The translations under genes and the position numbers were made by a program. The notes below the pieces were generated by a model. The model searched no databases. It had not been told where the DNA came from and was given only the letters and a program-made list of their open reading frames with translations. From Ochotona curzoniae (lineage: Eukaryota > Chordata > Mammalia > Lagomorpha > Ochotonidae), in NCBI RefSeq assembly GCF_017591425.1, contig NW_024466307.1, forward strand, positions 1,672,001-1,736,000: a DNA stretch of 64,000 nt, in the 5' to 3' direction. This document shows, in pieces, positions 36,741 to 47,324 of this stretch; the first letter of the stretch is position 1, and the number at the start of each line of letters is the position of its first letter.

Positions 36741-37040
36741 AAGGTTTATTATTTTATTGAAAAGGCAGATCTACAGAAAGGAGGAGAGCCGAGAGGAAGA
36801 TCTTCCATCTGATGGTTTGTTCCCTAAATGCCTGCAACAGCTGAAGCTGAGCTGATCTAAGGCCAGGTGCCAGGAGTCTCCTCTGGGTCTCCCACACGGG
36901 GGCAGGGTCCAAGGCTTTGGGCCGTCCTCGACTGCTTTCCAAGGTTCCAAGTAGGGAGCTGGATGGGAAGTGGGGCGGCGAGGGCAGTAACTGGACTTGC
37001 AAGGTGAGGATTTAGCCACTGAGCTGCCACTGTGCTGGAC
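36741..37040 (-). repeat. CSINE with 13-bp target-site duplication
   Basis: aggtttattattttattgaa to gagctgccactgtgctggac. Direct repeats catattaatgttt (36724-36736) and catattaattttt (37043-37055) flank it. Confidence 0.9.
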
Positions 37041-37055
37041 TCCATATTAATTTTT

Positions 37056-37240
37056 AAAACATGCATTTATTTGAAAGGCAGAAGGCCACAGAGGAAGAGA
37101 TCTTCCATCCACTGCTCACCCTCACATGCCCACAGCTGAGGCTGGGCTAGGCTGAGGTCGGGGTCAACCTTCACTCCTTCCCAGGTACAAAAGCAGGGAG
37201 GAAGTAGAAGCAAACAAGCCAGGACTGGAAGCAATTGTTT
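37056..37240 (-). repeat. CSINE fragment
   Basis: aaaacatgcatttatttgaa to ccaggactggaagcaa. Shortened in the middle; it lies directly after the previous copy and was probably its insertion target. Confidence 0.7.
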
Positions 37241-37535
37241 TGGCTTCATGACATCACTGGTGTGGAACTTTAATTTTTTTGTAATTCTTACAAGTAAATT
37301 ACACACACATTTTTTAAGAAAAAGATTTATGGAATACCTAAAATCCTTTTGGAATTAGTTCATTTTGTAGTATAATCCGCTCGGTGTGAAATGTAATGCA
37401 GATAAGTAGAATTTTTGTTTTGTTCATCATGATTTTATAATCCTCAGATATACAGTACCGCCAGAGATCAGCTCCAGCTGAGTTTGAAGCTGACGAGAGA
37501 TGTGTGCAGTTGGTGTTTTTAAGAGTTCAAGAGAG

Positions 37536-37711
37536 TTTGCACCCAATGGGAGACCCAGAAGAAGCCCCTGCTTCCCAGCTTCGGACTGGCCCAGTGCAGG
37601 CCACAGTAGCCTTTTGGGGAGTGAATCAAAGGACAGAAGATCTCTAACTGGTCTCAACTCCACTATGCATCCCGCTCCAACTTCTGACTCTCAAAATTTT
37701 TTAAAAAGGCA
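37536..37711 (+). repeat. CSINE 3' half
   Basis: acccaatgggagacccagaa to ttggggagtgaatcaaagga and a weak A tail. 5' half absent. Confidence 0.75.
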
Positions 37712-37904
37712 AAGTAATTAATATAAATAAACCTTCGAAACTTAAGGTTGTAATTGTCTTCCTTTACCATGGAAAGACAACAGTGTGGGAAGTCTGGATA
37801 CAATGTGCTTCAGCATTTTGTCTCGAGTCCGTAAGTGCCCATCTGGTCTTCCTACAGTCTCCTAGGCTGGGAACATTACCATTCCCACACAGCAGCGGGC
37901 CTGG

Positions 37905-38040
37905 GCTGACTATCTGCCTAAAGCACACAGTGACGGACATTCAGTAACGGGGTCCAAAGCCGCAGACCGCGGTCTGGGACCTGCATGACCTGGGACAACA
38001 CACAGAACCTCTGGGTCTTGGCCTCCTGATGTGCCACACA
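37905..38040 (+). repeat. MIR-like old SINE
   Basis: ctgcatgacctgggacaaca and cacagaacctctgggtcttg match the MIR core order (gtgaccttgggcaa... aacctctctgggcctc). Confidence 0.5.
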
Positions 38041-38089
38041 CATGCTCTCTGTTTTGTTATGTTACTCTATTCTAGTACTTTTTAAATTT

Positions 38090-38970
38090 AAGCATATTTT
38101 AAACATTGTTCATGTAGTTTAGAAAGATGTATGCCCATATAGGTCTCTGATTAGGATGGGGAGGGTCAAGGTACTGAGGAAGTTAGGTGGGGCAAATGTT
38201 TCAATTTGTTTTCTCCTGTGTCAGTAGCAAGGCAAGGAGAGGGGACCTCTCTGTGCTATCAAACTACATCAGCACTTGGGGAAACGGGACAGTCACTTGA
38301 TAAGGCCTCAGACCCCCCATGTGGGGACAAGTGTTCCAAGGGTGTTACTTCAGCAGTTCTGATAGTTCTGAGATATTGTTGACTTAATTGCACCAGGGTT
38401 AAGAAAATCTAAGGCTGATCAAATCCACCTTAGTGCATCCACAGACCCAGGAACATGTTGCAAAGTTTGCCCAGGAAAGTGGTTCAACTTGTTCTGCTTT
38501 GCATTCTGACAAAGCACGTGACATTCCCTGCTGGTATGGATGAGCTGGTTTTCATGTCCCCATGTACATTTAGGGCATGCTACCCACCACGCAGGCATCA
38601 GCAACTAAGGAGACCCAGACCTGACACATGCACTCCAAGGTCAGACCACATACACTGTGATTTTCCCTGTGGCGAGGGTTTGAGTCCAGCCATCTGGGTG
38701 GAAGTCCCCCAAGAAATCTCACTTGAGGTGACTTCAGATGTGACTCTTGCGTGCACCACCCATTGCAGGGTCAGGTGTGGTCTGTCACCTGCAGCAGCCA
38801 ATGCACACACCAGTGGATGCAGCTGCCTGGTCAGTTCTGCCCCCACCCCCTGGTCCCATCTTTCCCATGAACTGGCAGATGCTGTGGCCCAGTGCAGTCC
38901 AGCATAGCACAGGCCCGGTCCTCACACATACCAGCAGGAGCCACAAGGCACATGCTTTCACACAGTAGCA
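38090..38970 (+). repeat. Unclassified interspersed repeat, copy 2
   Basis: Same family as 18840-19790. Its first 110 bp also match 58836-58945 (tagtttagaaagatgtatgc, ggtggggcaaatgtttcaat). Nearly the whole copy lies upstream of the Homer1a 3' UTR end in genomic order. A 150-codon + frame exists but is not conserved enough with copy 1 to suggest a protein. Confidence 0.6.
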
Positions 38971-39657
38971 TTTTCCTCTGTGATCCAGTCCACCCCCACG
39001 GATGTGTACTACTGAAACTGCTATCAATAACACACTCTGATGTCTTCTTGTTTGGCTGTAATCTCCTTCATATTTCCTAATACCAGAAATCAACTGCCCG
39101 GTTAATGTCAAGCTGTGTCCCAACTTGGGCAACCCTAGACTGTCATCTCAGAAGCACCGCAGCTCAGGCATGCTGGGTTCTAACATGGAGCACAAAGCTC
39201 AGTCTTGATCCTGAGTCATCAGTTACTTGAAGACTGACTAACAAGAAGACAGTTTAGATTAAAAGTCTCTAGCAATCCAATAGGTAAGGATTTTTAAGCA
39301 GCAAAACTGCAAGCCTGCAAAGTATCTTTCCCATAACTGCAAAATTAAAATGACTCAAGTGTCAAGTGTCTCCACAGCTCATCCACAGACTCCAGCAAAC
39401 CAAGTCAAAGTCACTTGTAGGAGAGTCTTAGCAGAGCAAACTAAGCAGAGGGAGAAGGTGCCAGGAAGCAACTCTAAATGCTAAGGATTAGCAGCAGTCA
39501 AGATTTAGAAAGTAAACTAGAAATAGCTCTCACAAATGTTAAACACAAAAGTTCTTCTAAATGCTACAATATTCAAGACAGATGGCCCAATTTAAGTGTC
39601 AGCCAAAAAAAAAAAAAAAAAATCAAGTACATAATTATGCTCGGTGCTGTTAGGGTA

Positions 39658-39663
39658 TTTATT
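39658..39663 (-). promoter_or_regulatory. HOMER1: Candidate distal poly(A) signal AATAAA for Homer1a
   Basis: AATAAA on the minus strand about 1.17 kb after the Homer1a stop. A T18 tract on the same strand (39605-39622) lies about 36 nt further downstream and could act as a U-rich element. AUUUA pentamers flank it at 39924-39928, 39663-39667, 39558-39562 and 39475-39479 (written TAAAT on the + strand). Known Homer1a mRNA is short-lived and ARE-bearing, which fits. Confidence 0.4.
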
Positions 39664-40216
39664 AAATGGATACGTTGAATATAATGTAATAGAAAGGAAA
39701 TTTTTCCTTCATTCAACGTAAGTGAAAGTATTTTAAAGTTGCATACTGATAGCACTCTTAGACTGCATGTCATGAAAGGCTGTGTGTCGACCTAACCATC
39801 GTGAACTTACAGTCTTCAGATCAGAGAAAACTTCCAACTGTCATGTGCCCAGTCATCTTCATAGTTACAAACAGAAAATATGCACATGCCGCAAAAGCTA
39901 TGGCAGGAAATCCATGGCAACCCTAAATGTGTCGACCGCTCTGTGCCTAATTTTCAGTCTTTGTATCAACACATGAGAAGAGCCTCCCCTATTCACGCCC
40001 AGAAAACTATTCTTAACTAGCCCGAGCATGAGCTCTGCCAATACTGGGCTCTCTGGTACCTCAGGCCCCTAGTAGTCAACACATTCCAACCAAATAAAAA
40101 CCCTCAAAAAAACAAAGTTTGGAATATCACACTCACAATTCTTAATACACTACAGAATTTGGCTGCTTTAAAATCCAATCCGCAAAACAAAAGTACAGTG
40201 ATGGAAAACTTTAACG

Positions 40217-40222
40217 TTTAAT
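40217..40222 (-). promoter_or_regulatory. HOMER1: Candidate proximal poly(A) signal ATTAAA for Homer1a
   Basis: The minus-strand ATTAAA lies 610 nt after the Homer1a stop codon. It is followed at 40172-40200 by a U/GU-rich stretch (cactgtacttttgttttgcg), as expected for a cleavage site. It is the nearest well-formed candidate after the retained-intron stop. Confidence 0.4.
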
Positions 40223-40831
40223 TAAAACTACCTGTGAAAAGTTTTCCAGAAGAGGAACAATTAAGACAGCTGACTTATAGCTATTTTTCTCAATGTGCAG
40301 TACTACAACATACAACATGATGCAAACAACGAACACATTTGGTCTGGAATGCAAAGGATAAAGTGATCTCTGCAGAGCATCAAATTGTTACTCCTGTTGG
40401 CATGCAAACATTAACCTGCTGGGAACCCTGGCCAGCTGAGGCTAGCACAATCTCAAACTGAGCAGCCCTTTAAAAGAAAAAGAAACAACAAAACAACATA
40501 AGCCCTTAAGAACATACATGAAAATAGAAACTAGAATGACAAAGGGTGTCTTTTCAGGGCTACCTTAGGAAAAACACAGAGCTGGAAAACCGAGACACAC
40601 TCGTGTCCCATGATTGGCACAGCACTTGTTTCTACACAAGTGAAGGAAATGTTCCCTCCAGTACATCTGGGCAACCAGGAACTATACACTGGTCAGCTGC
40701 TTTCCCACACTTCCTGTCTGAAGTTGGCAGGAGCGGGGCTGGGGGTTGGAGGGCGCTAATCTCATCTGGAATTTTGACTCAGAGGTTGTAACTGCAAGAG
40801 TTCCTGACACCAATCTCCATGTCGACGCACA

Positions 40832-40865
40832 TTACAAAACCATGACTGTGGAACTGAATCTGTAC
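40832..40865 (-). CDS. HOMER1: Homer1a-specific C-terminal tail (exon 5 read-through into intron 5)
   Basis: If the exon 5 donor is not used, the frame continues from CAT as AGG TAC AGA TTC and encodes RYRFSSTVMVL before a TAA stop at 40832-40834. The eleven residues follow His175, giving a 186-residue protein, the known length of Homer1a. The rodent/human tail I recall is RYTFNSAIMIK; the two share R, Y, F, S and M at positions 1, 2, 4, 6 and 9. Homer1a is the immediate-early, activity-induced isoform made by converting part of intron 5 into exon; it lacks the coiled coil and competes with long Homers for ligands. The lineage change in the tail is larger than in the flanking exon. Transcript data would be needed to prove use. 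Confidence 0.85.
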
Positions 40866-41005
40866 CTATGTGAAAAGGGCAAGGCATTCTGAGCCGGTTC
40901 GGCCCTTGGCTCTGAGTTCTGCGTCACGTCTGGGGTCCGTTCGTCGTCCGTCCCATTGACGCTCTCCGGGGTTAGAGGAGACTGAAGATCCCCACCAGCT
41001 GATTC
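40866..41005 (-). CDS. HOMER1: HOMER1 exon 5: proline-rich linker (residues 130-175)
   Basis: The 140-nt exon encodes 46 residues, ESAGGDLQSPLTPESVNGTDD through AQNALPFSH, plus two bases of the next serine codon. The acceptor is TTTTTAAAG and the donor is CATAG|GTACAG. It contains the internal SPLTP motif (residues 138-142), known from work on the Homer1 conserved region to occupy an EVH1 groove. Compared with the human protein as I recall it, Ile to Val (SVNG) and Thr to Ala (EPAQN) are the visible changes. This is the last exon shared by Homer1a and Homer1b/c, so the choice made at its donor decides which isoform appears. Confidence 0.96.
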
Positions 41006-41280
41006 CTTTAAAAAGCAAGGGGGGAGACGAGAAGAGAGTTACATTCCTAGTAAAAATTTAAACTCACTCCTGATGGATGCTCACTTACGAGCCAAATCAA
41101 CTTAGATTTTAGCTAAGCATTAAGAACTTAAAATTAGAAAAAAAAAATTTATTTGTGGAAATTTTCTAATACACTTTAGAAGCATATCTTCAAGGAGCCG
41201 ATGAACTTGGAGGTTTATGTAAGCAACTAACCGGACACAATAAAAGACAACCGTAAGAATCACTTCAGAAGATACAGGAG

Positions 41281-41624
41281 AGCCTGGCACAATAGCGTAA
41301 TGGTTAAGGTCCTCGCCTTGAATGTGCCAGGGATCCCATATGGGCACCGGTTCTAATCCCGGCTGCTCCACTTCCCATCCAGCTCCCTGCTTGTGGCCTG
41401 GGAAAGCAGTCGAGGACAGCCCAAAGCTTTGGGACCCTGCACCCATGTTGGAGACCCGGAAATAAGTTCCTGGTTCCTGGTTTCCGGCTTCGGATCGGCG
41501 CAGCACCAGCTGTTGCGCTCACTTGGGGAGTGAATCATAGGATGGAAGATCTTTCTCTCTGTCTCCTCCCCTCTGCATATCTGCCTTTCCAATAAAATAA
41601 ATAAATCTTTTTTTTAAAAAAAAA
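41281..41624 (+). repeat. CSINE with target-site duplication, full length
   Basis: agcctggcacaatagcgtaa to gcctttccaataaaataaat and an A tail. Direct repeats agaagatacaggag and agaagataaaggag flank it with one mismatch. It lies only about 280 bp upstream of exon 5. Confidence 0.92.
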
Positions 41625-42239
41625 AAGAAGATAAAGGAGATGGTACAAAAATGTACAATGACTCTACTTTAGAAGAAAGAGAAGAAAACGGGGAGTATGC
41701 AGAAGGAGGAATGGTAAAAGGCAGAATGAAGTCTATGGTAAGTTTACATTTTTAAGATCTGGTGTACTTTTCAATTCCCAACGAGCTCTCCAGAAATCAA
41801 TGAGAATTATCCCTATAATGTATTTACATTTTATTACTACAGTTTTTGTTTGGTATTAAGGATTAAGAACTTATCATAATGGTATTATTTTTCATCGCAG
41901 AATTTCCTATCTTCTACCTTTAAAAAAGATCTGCCAATAGGGCAAACTCAATTTATACCTCTGGAAAAGAAATGAAATTAAACACGAGGCCCAAGCGGAT
42001 GCCTGGTTTTGTCTGCATCGTCATCCTGGCCACCTTTGACGTTATGAGTCAGAATGAGGAGCACGCTGCTGAAGCAGAGAAGGGGCTGGGGCTATACTGT
42101 TAGCCTGGTGGACTCCTAGTAAATTTACAATTGGACTTTCCATCTTGCTGGAGAAGCAGATAAAAATGTGTCAACTTATTTTTTTTTTTTATCAACTTGG
42201 AACTTGTCAACTTGAAAGAATTCAAGACTTCAAAGAAGA

Positions 42240-42500
42240 ACCAGTTGAGGAGTGTGAGTTCAGTCTAGCAGTCACATCCCACATTGGAGTGTGGAGCTCC
42301 AGTGCTGGCTCTCCTCCTGTCCTGGGAGGCAGCAGGTGACGCGCAAGTTCTGGGGAGTCTACCACTCACGCAGGAGATGTGAAATGTGTTTCCATCGGCA
42401 GCTGGGCCAAGCTCCAGCTGCTGTGGGTATTCAGGGAGTTCATCAGCAGATGAGATGCCATGTCTGTGTGTCTCTGCCCCTCTTAGGCAAATAAAAACTT
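42240..42500 (+). repeat. CSINE, diverged
   Basis: gaggagtgtgagttcagtct head-like text, tgggccaagctccagctgct in the body and gcaaataaaaactttaaaaa at the end. Confidence 0.6.
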
Positions 42501-43582
42501 TAAAAACAAAGATGAATATAAGCAAAAGAAGAAAATGTTTAAAAATTAACTCTACACAGCAGTATCCTGATTATGATCATTTGTGTACTCTGTACTAAGA
42601 AAGCTATGCCTGAAATATTAGGAAAAATAGAGAAAATGTTAATGTTTTGAGACTTTCCTTTTGGGGACTTCCAGTTTTATACTACTGCCCGTACATTAGT
42701 GAAAACATTTCAGTGCAAAATAACAATACCATATACTGAACATTAGATAAACTGTCAAATAGCCAAGAAACATTTTCTTAATTTAACACTATCATTTAAG
42801 CATTTTCCAATTATCAGTGAAGCTTCTATTTTGACATTTAATTTGTCTTATCCTTCTCCTGCATCCTTTTAGTGTCTGCTAATTGGCAATCAATGCATGA
42901 ATAGAGTCTACCACAAAATGAGACAACCTAAAACTGTTAGGCTGAATCCTACTCAGTGCATAATGAGAACAGTCAGCACCAAGCAATGACTTCCAGGTTA
43001 CTGAGGGGACATTATCAATTAAGTATGAGTTTATTATATTTGTTAATAAGACATCGGATTTATTTTCCCCAAAGACAGACCAAATCAAACGAAAATAATG
43101 TAAGTTGACAGCTCAATTTGCTAAACAGCTAGATTAGTCAAGATGTGGTTCAACAGAAATGTTACCAGGAATAAATTACCCCAATAAACTGAAAACACAA
43201 CCCAGCAGACGAGCACAAGGAAAAGATCAAGATGGAGCAAGCAAGAGGAGGAGCGCTCTGAGTGCTGGCCCTACAGGGTCAACAAGAAAGGATGCAGGAC
43301 TGGGAACTGAGGCCTGGGGAAGCCACGCTGGGAGCACCAAAGGAAGGGGAGGAAGAAGGGGACTGAGTCACAATGACCCCCACTTCTCCATGGGGGCAAT
43401 GCAGGGAGAAGCTGAGTAGCATTTACAGTGAACTGAAGGCATGGGGATCTATTTATGCAGGTGATTATATCTCAAACAAAGAGCCTACTCAAAGCATAGT
43501 TCTTTAAAAACAGGGTTTAAACATAAAATTGATACTGGCTTAAAGAGAATAAGAAAGAAGTTCCAATAAAAATCTTGAGTTC

Positions 43583-43919
43583 GGCCTGGCGCAGTGGCCT
43601 AGTGGCTAAAGTCCTCGCCTTGCACACACTGGGATCCCATATCGGCACCAGTTCTAATCCCAGCAGTGCCACTTCCCATCCAGCTCCCTGCTTGTGCCCT
43701 GGGAAAGCAGTTGAGGACGGCCCAAAGCCTTGAGACCCAGCATCTGCACCGGAGACCCAGAGGAGGCTCCTGGCTCCTGGCTTTGGATCAGGTCAGCTCC
43801 AACCGTTGCGGTCACTTGGGCAGTGAATCATCGAATGGAAGATCTTCCTCTCTGTCTCTCCTCTCTGTGTATATCTGACTTTGCAATAAAAATAAGTAAT
43901 TTTTTTTAAAAAAAAAAAA
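43583..43919 (+). repeat. CSINE, full length and near consensus
   Basis: ggcctggcgcagtggcctag, then ccttgcacacactgggatcc, and the tail ctttgcaataaaaataagta. It is one of the least diverged copies and the best local reference for the pika-type element. Confidence 0.95.
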
Positions 43920-44102
43920 CCTTCAGTACCCTGTAGGTAACCAGAAATATTCTGTAAAACTTTCCAGAAATTTTATATGTGCTAAAAACAGCACTGTGGT
44001 ATTTAATATATTATAAGCATTTACTTCTTTTTAAAACTGAATTTTGTATCATTTCCTAAATAACCAAATCTACCTTTTCCTTTAAAAAAAATTCGATCAC
44101 TA

Positions 44103-44362
44103 CCCAAGACTGTGTTGTGGCTCAGCAATTAAAACACCAAGACGCTGGCATCCCATCAGTGCCGTTCTGATCCTAGCTGTTCCACTTCTGAACTAGCTCC
44201 CAGCTGATGTGCCTGGGAGGGCGAACGCTTTCCCAAGAGTTAGGACCTGCACCAGGCCCAGCCCCGTGTTGTGGGCACCTGGGGAGTGAATGAGCAGATG
44301 GGAGTAGCTCTCCCACCTCTCCAACTCTGCTTTCAAATATACAACTTTTTGTAAAAAAGGAA
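44103..44362 (+). repeat. CSINE, diverged
   Basis: caagactgtgttgtggctca to ggggagtgaatgagcagatg and an A-rich end. Confidence 0.75.
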
Positions 44363-44856
44363 AAAAGAGATCTTGAGCATAGATGTTATAATTCAGGAAA
44401 CGCTCCTCTGGAATTCTCTCTTCCTGTGTATTTAGGCAATGGGAGGAAACCTGGCGTTGGAGTGTTCTCGATCGCATGAAAAACAGACTTGGGCCTCAAG
44501 GCAGGGTCAGCTTTCAGGTGCCCCGACCTACTCTGGACTCTGTGCAAGGCAGGCAGGGGCTCACAGCAGCACTGCTTCACCCACCACACCAACACCTCAC
44601 ACACTCCCTTCCATTAAATTCCAAAATTCAAACTCTTGGTACAGCTTCGTCCCTTCTGGCCTGCTGTCATCTCACATTCACGGGAACTCCCGTTCATGCC
44701 AGTCTTTCTCCTACCGCAGTGCGGATGAGAATTCCACACTTGCCTATGCCGAGGCTCTGAAAAGAACTGGGCAAGGAGCTAAAGATTCTGAGTCCCTGCT
44801 GCAGTGGAAATAGCATGAAGTGCAGGGAAGAGCAGGACACATCAAGGGACTAAGGC

Positions 44857-44924
44857 TGAGGGCAGACAGGCACCCCTGCCCCACTGCCGAGGGCAGGCAG
44901 ACAGGCACCCCCTGACCCACTGCC
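44857..44924 (+). repeat. Short tandem duplication (two units of about 31 and 36 bp)
   Basis: gagggcagacaggcacccct is repeated as gagggcaggcagacaggcac, each followed by a cccactgcc end. It abuts a SINE 3' end. Confidence 0.7.
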
Positions 44925-44926
44925 GA

Positions 44927-45008
44927 GGGGCTCCCCCTCTGCCTCTCATTCTCTCTGTAAATCTGACCTGCCTTTCCAATAAAAATAAATAAATCTTTAT
45001 TTTAAAAA
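44927..45008 (+). repeat. CSINE 3' end fragment
   Basis: ctgcctttccaataaaaata plus aataaatcttta and an A-rich tail. Only the last 80 bp are present. Confidence 0.75.
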
Positions 45009-45069
45009 GAAAGAAGAGAGCCCTGGAGTTGCAACTATCAGTGCAGTCTAATTCAGAAATACAACGTGG

Positions 45070-45400
45070 GATCCGGCACAATAGCCTAGCGGCTAAAGCC
45101 CTTGCCTTGTACATGCCAGAATCCCCATATGAGCACTGGTTCTAATTCTGGCAGCCCCTCTTCCCATCCAGCTCCCTGCTTGTGGCCTGGGAATTCAGCT
45201 GAGGATGGGCCAAGGCTTTGGAACCCTACACCCTCATGGGAGACCTGGAAGAGGCTCTGGGCTCCTGGCTTCAGATTGGCACAGATCCAGCCTTTGTGGC
45301 TGCTGAGGAGTAAATCATCGGATGGAGGATCTTCCTCTCTGTCTCTCTTCTTCTCTGTATATCTGATTTTGCAATAAAAATAAACAAATCTTTAAAAAAA
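45070..45400 (+). repeat. CSINE, full length
   Basis: gatccggcacaatagcctag to gattttgcaataaaaataaa. Short possible target repeats (acaacgtggga / ataatgtggga) flank it. Confidence 0.92.
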
Positions 45401-45464
45401 AGATAATGTGGGATTCTAAGCAGATCATACTCAAAGACTACATGTATTCAATATCAATTTTCAT

Positions 45465-45745
45465 TTTAAAAAGAAATTTATTTACTTATTTATTTTCACT
45501 TTAGTTGAAAGATGCAGAGGTGGAAAGATCTTCTATCTACTTGCCAAATGCCCGCAACAACCATGTCTGAGCGGGTCTGAAGCCATCAGAGTCTCCCACA
45601 CGCCTGCTAGGGAACCAAGACTCTGAGCCATCACTTGCTACCCACCAGCAGTTATCAGGACTCTGGGCCAGAAGGATGGAGCCAAGGGCTTAAACCAGGC
45701 ACTCCGATTTTTGATACAGTCTCCCAGGCTGTTGCCCTAAACTCC
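45465..45745 (-). repeat. CSINE, diverged
   Basis: aaatttatttacttatttat and ttgaaagatgcagaggtgga; the head end lies near ggctgttgccctaaac. Confidence 0.7.
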
Positions 45746-46194
45746 CACTTTTAACATAATTTGATATATTTTAGTTTTAGTATAATTTGAAATAATAACT
45801 TCCTTTCAAATACTCCTCAGACTAATGTTTTCTATTAGCTGGTCAATTATAGGCTTTTATTCAAACAGATAAGACGTGTGTTGCACAAACTGCTGTCTTA
45901 CCTGTGTGCCCTGCTGCTCCCCCACAGCATCGATCTCTGGGCCCTTCTAGCACACACTACAGTATCAGACTTACCCCGCTTCCTCTCCCTCCATACTAAG
46001 CCCAAAGGATGGCCTCAGCTCAAGAGTCGGAGATTGGAAAAGTGGTTGAAGTACTGTAATGCCAGATCTTTTTGTCACAAGCCTGTGGGGAGGTTTGCTT
46101 GATTAAGCGCAGCCCTGGACCATGGGCATCAACATCCCCTGCAAAGCTACTAGAATACAGCCCTCGAGCCCCATCTCGCTCACCATCACAACCC

Positions 46195-46350
46195 TCAACA
46201 CATGGTAACATTTCCTGTCTGCTAAGCACTTTCTAACTCTCGCCTAATTCTCCCAATAACCCTCGTGAGGACGTAGTGGTCCAAGTTCCTTTTTAGTAAG
46301 AGCTACAGCCAAGGTTCAATACCCAGGTTGTGGAGCCCACATTACTTACC
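46195..46350 (+). repeat. MIR-like relic
   Basis: gctaagcactttctaactct, ccaataaccctcgtgaggac and caaggttcaatacccaggtt follow MIR order. Confidence 0.5.
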
Positions 46351-46544
46351 AGGGCCTAACATTCCTAGCCTTGTATCACCAGTAATCCTATAGGTAACGT
46401 ACTACTTACATAGGCACATGAGTTAGCCAACCAAGAGCCAGAGCAACACAGAGAAAAGGGTTTCTCCGATTCACAAATTCACACCTTTAACAAGTCTGTC
46501 ACTCTCAAAAAAAAAAAAAGCTACAAATCGACTATTTATTAGTT

Positions 46545-46805
46545 GTTCCATTTTGCTGAATTTTTCATGTAAGTTCAAAAAATTCAAGATTTTTCATATT
46601 ATGAAAAAATAGATTTCAAAAACATTATTGCAGAAGGTTAAGCTTGTGATTATAAAATAAACTGAAAGTATGTTATTATGAAAACCAAAAGAAAAGGAAG
46701 GAGGAAGAGGGAGGGAGAGGATAGAAGGGTGGGTTGGAAGTATCACCATTTTAAAAACTATATTTATGAAATCTTTCTCCTTTATATAAATAAAAATTGA
46801 AAAAA
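46545..46805 (+). repeat. LINE-1 3' UTR end
   Basis: A purine tract (aggaggaagagggagggaga, 46686-46735) is followed by gtatcaccattttaaaaact, tatttatgaaatctttctcc and tatataaataaaaa. This is the layout of a lagomorph L1 3' terminus. Confidence 0.65.
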
Positions 46806-47324
46806 ATCACACAAAACTACACCTCTTTAATTTCCAATTTTCCATGCATTTTTCAAATTACCACTGTGATTCATTCTTCAGGCAAAGTGTTGATTCAGCA
46901 TACTGAATTAAACCAGAGTCCAGCCCTGCTTTCCAGGTGATTAGGATAGTACTGAGCAACTGACACGAAAACAGAAACAGCAGGGACTATCCCAGACATG
47001 AGACGCCATCCGCAGGCTACAGTGTTTTAACAAGGTAAATTAAAGCCCATATTATTTTGCCTCTCAGATGCTGAACTTAAGGTATTCTCTTAATGGCCAG
47101 CATTGCACTATTGTTTTTAGGGCACATTTGCATTAAATAACATTAGTTTTAATTACGAAATGGAATTTTAAAGCATTCTTACAAGTGTCGGCATTCAAGA
47201 ATAAATCCTCTCTCAATACAGATAAACCAACAGTTCATTTCTACACTATCATCCCGCCAAACTTACGGTTAGAATAGAAGATGCACCCTGACGTGGACAA
47301 GGCTCCTGAGTGTGAAACACCCAC

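Larger units (their letters stand above)
39640..40831 (-). other. HOMER1: Putative Homer1a 3' UTR (retained part of intron 5)
   Basis: This stretch follows the read-through stop and is free of SINEs. The whole block from about 38990 to 40865 is the largest SINE-free part of this end of intron 5. At least two AUUUA pentamers occur within it on the minus strand. Extent is inferred from the candidate poly(A) signals only. Confidence 0.4.
14412..40865 (-). other. HOMER1: HOMER1 intron 5 (26.4 kb)
   Basis: The largest complete intron here. It separates the EVH1/linker exons from the coiled-coil exons. Its 5' part holds the Homer1a tail and putative 3' UTR. The rest is filled with CSINEs, L1 fragments, a MIR trace and two copies of an unclassified repeat. 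Blocks without any recognised element include 15860-17820, 20130-20960, 22810-24450, 24790-26170, 26900-27640, 28260-30950, 31430-32370, 34720-35910 and 36250-36720. Rodents have a second activity-induced terminal exon (Ania-3) in this intron; I could not locate an equivalent by eye. Confidence 0.9.
41006..47324 (-). other. HOMER1: HOMER1 intron 4
   Basis: The 6.3-kb intron contains seven CSINEs, an L1 3' end and a MIR-like relic. 42520-43580 and 45750-46190 show nothing recognisable apart from an open frame at 43159-43419 of low-complexity Gly/Arg/Ser composition, which I do not regard as a gene. Confidence 0.9.

Noticed and set aside
38455..38907. 150-codon + strand open frame.
   Set aside because: Same repeat family as above; Pro/Cys/His-rich composition and no conserved frame between copies.
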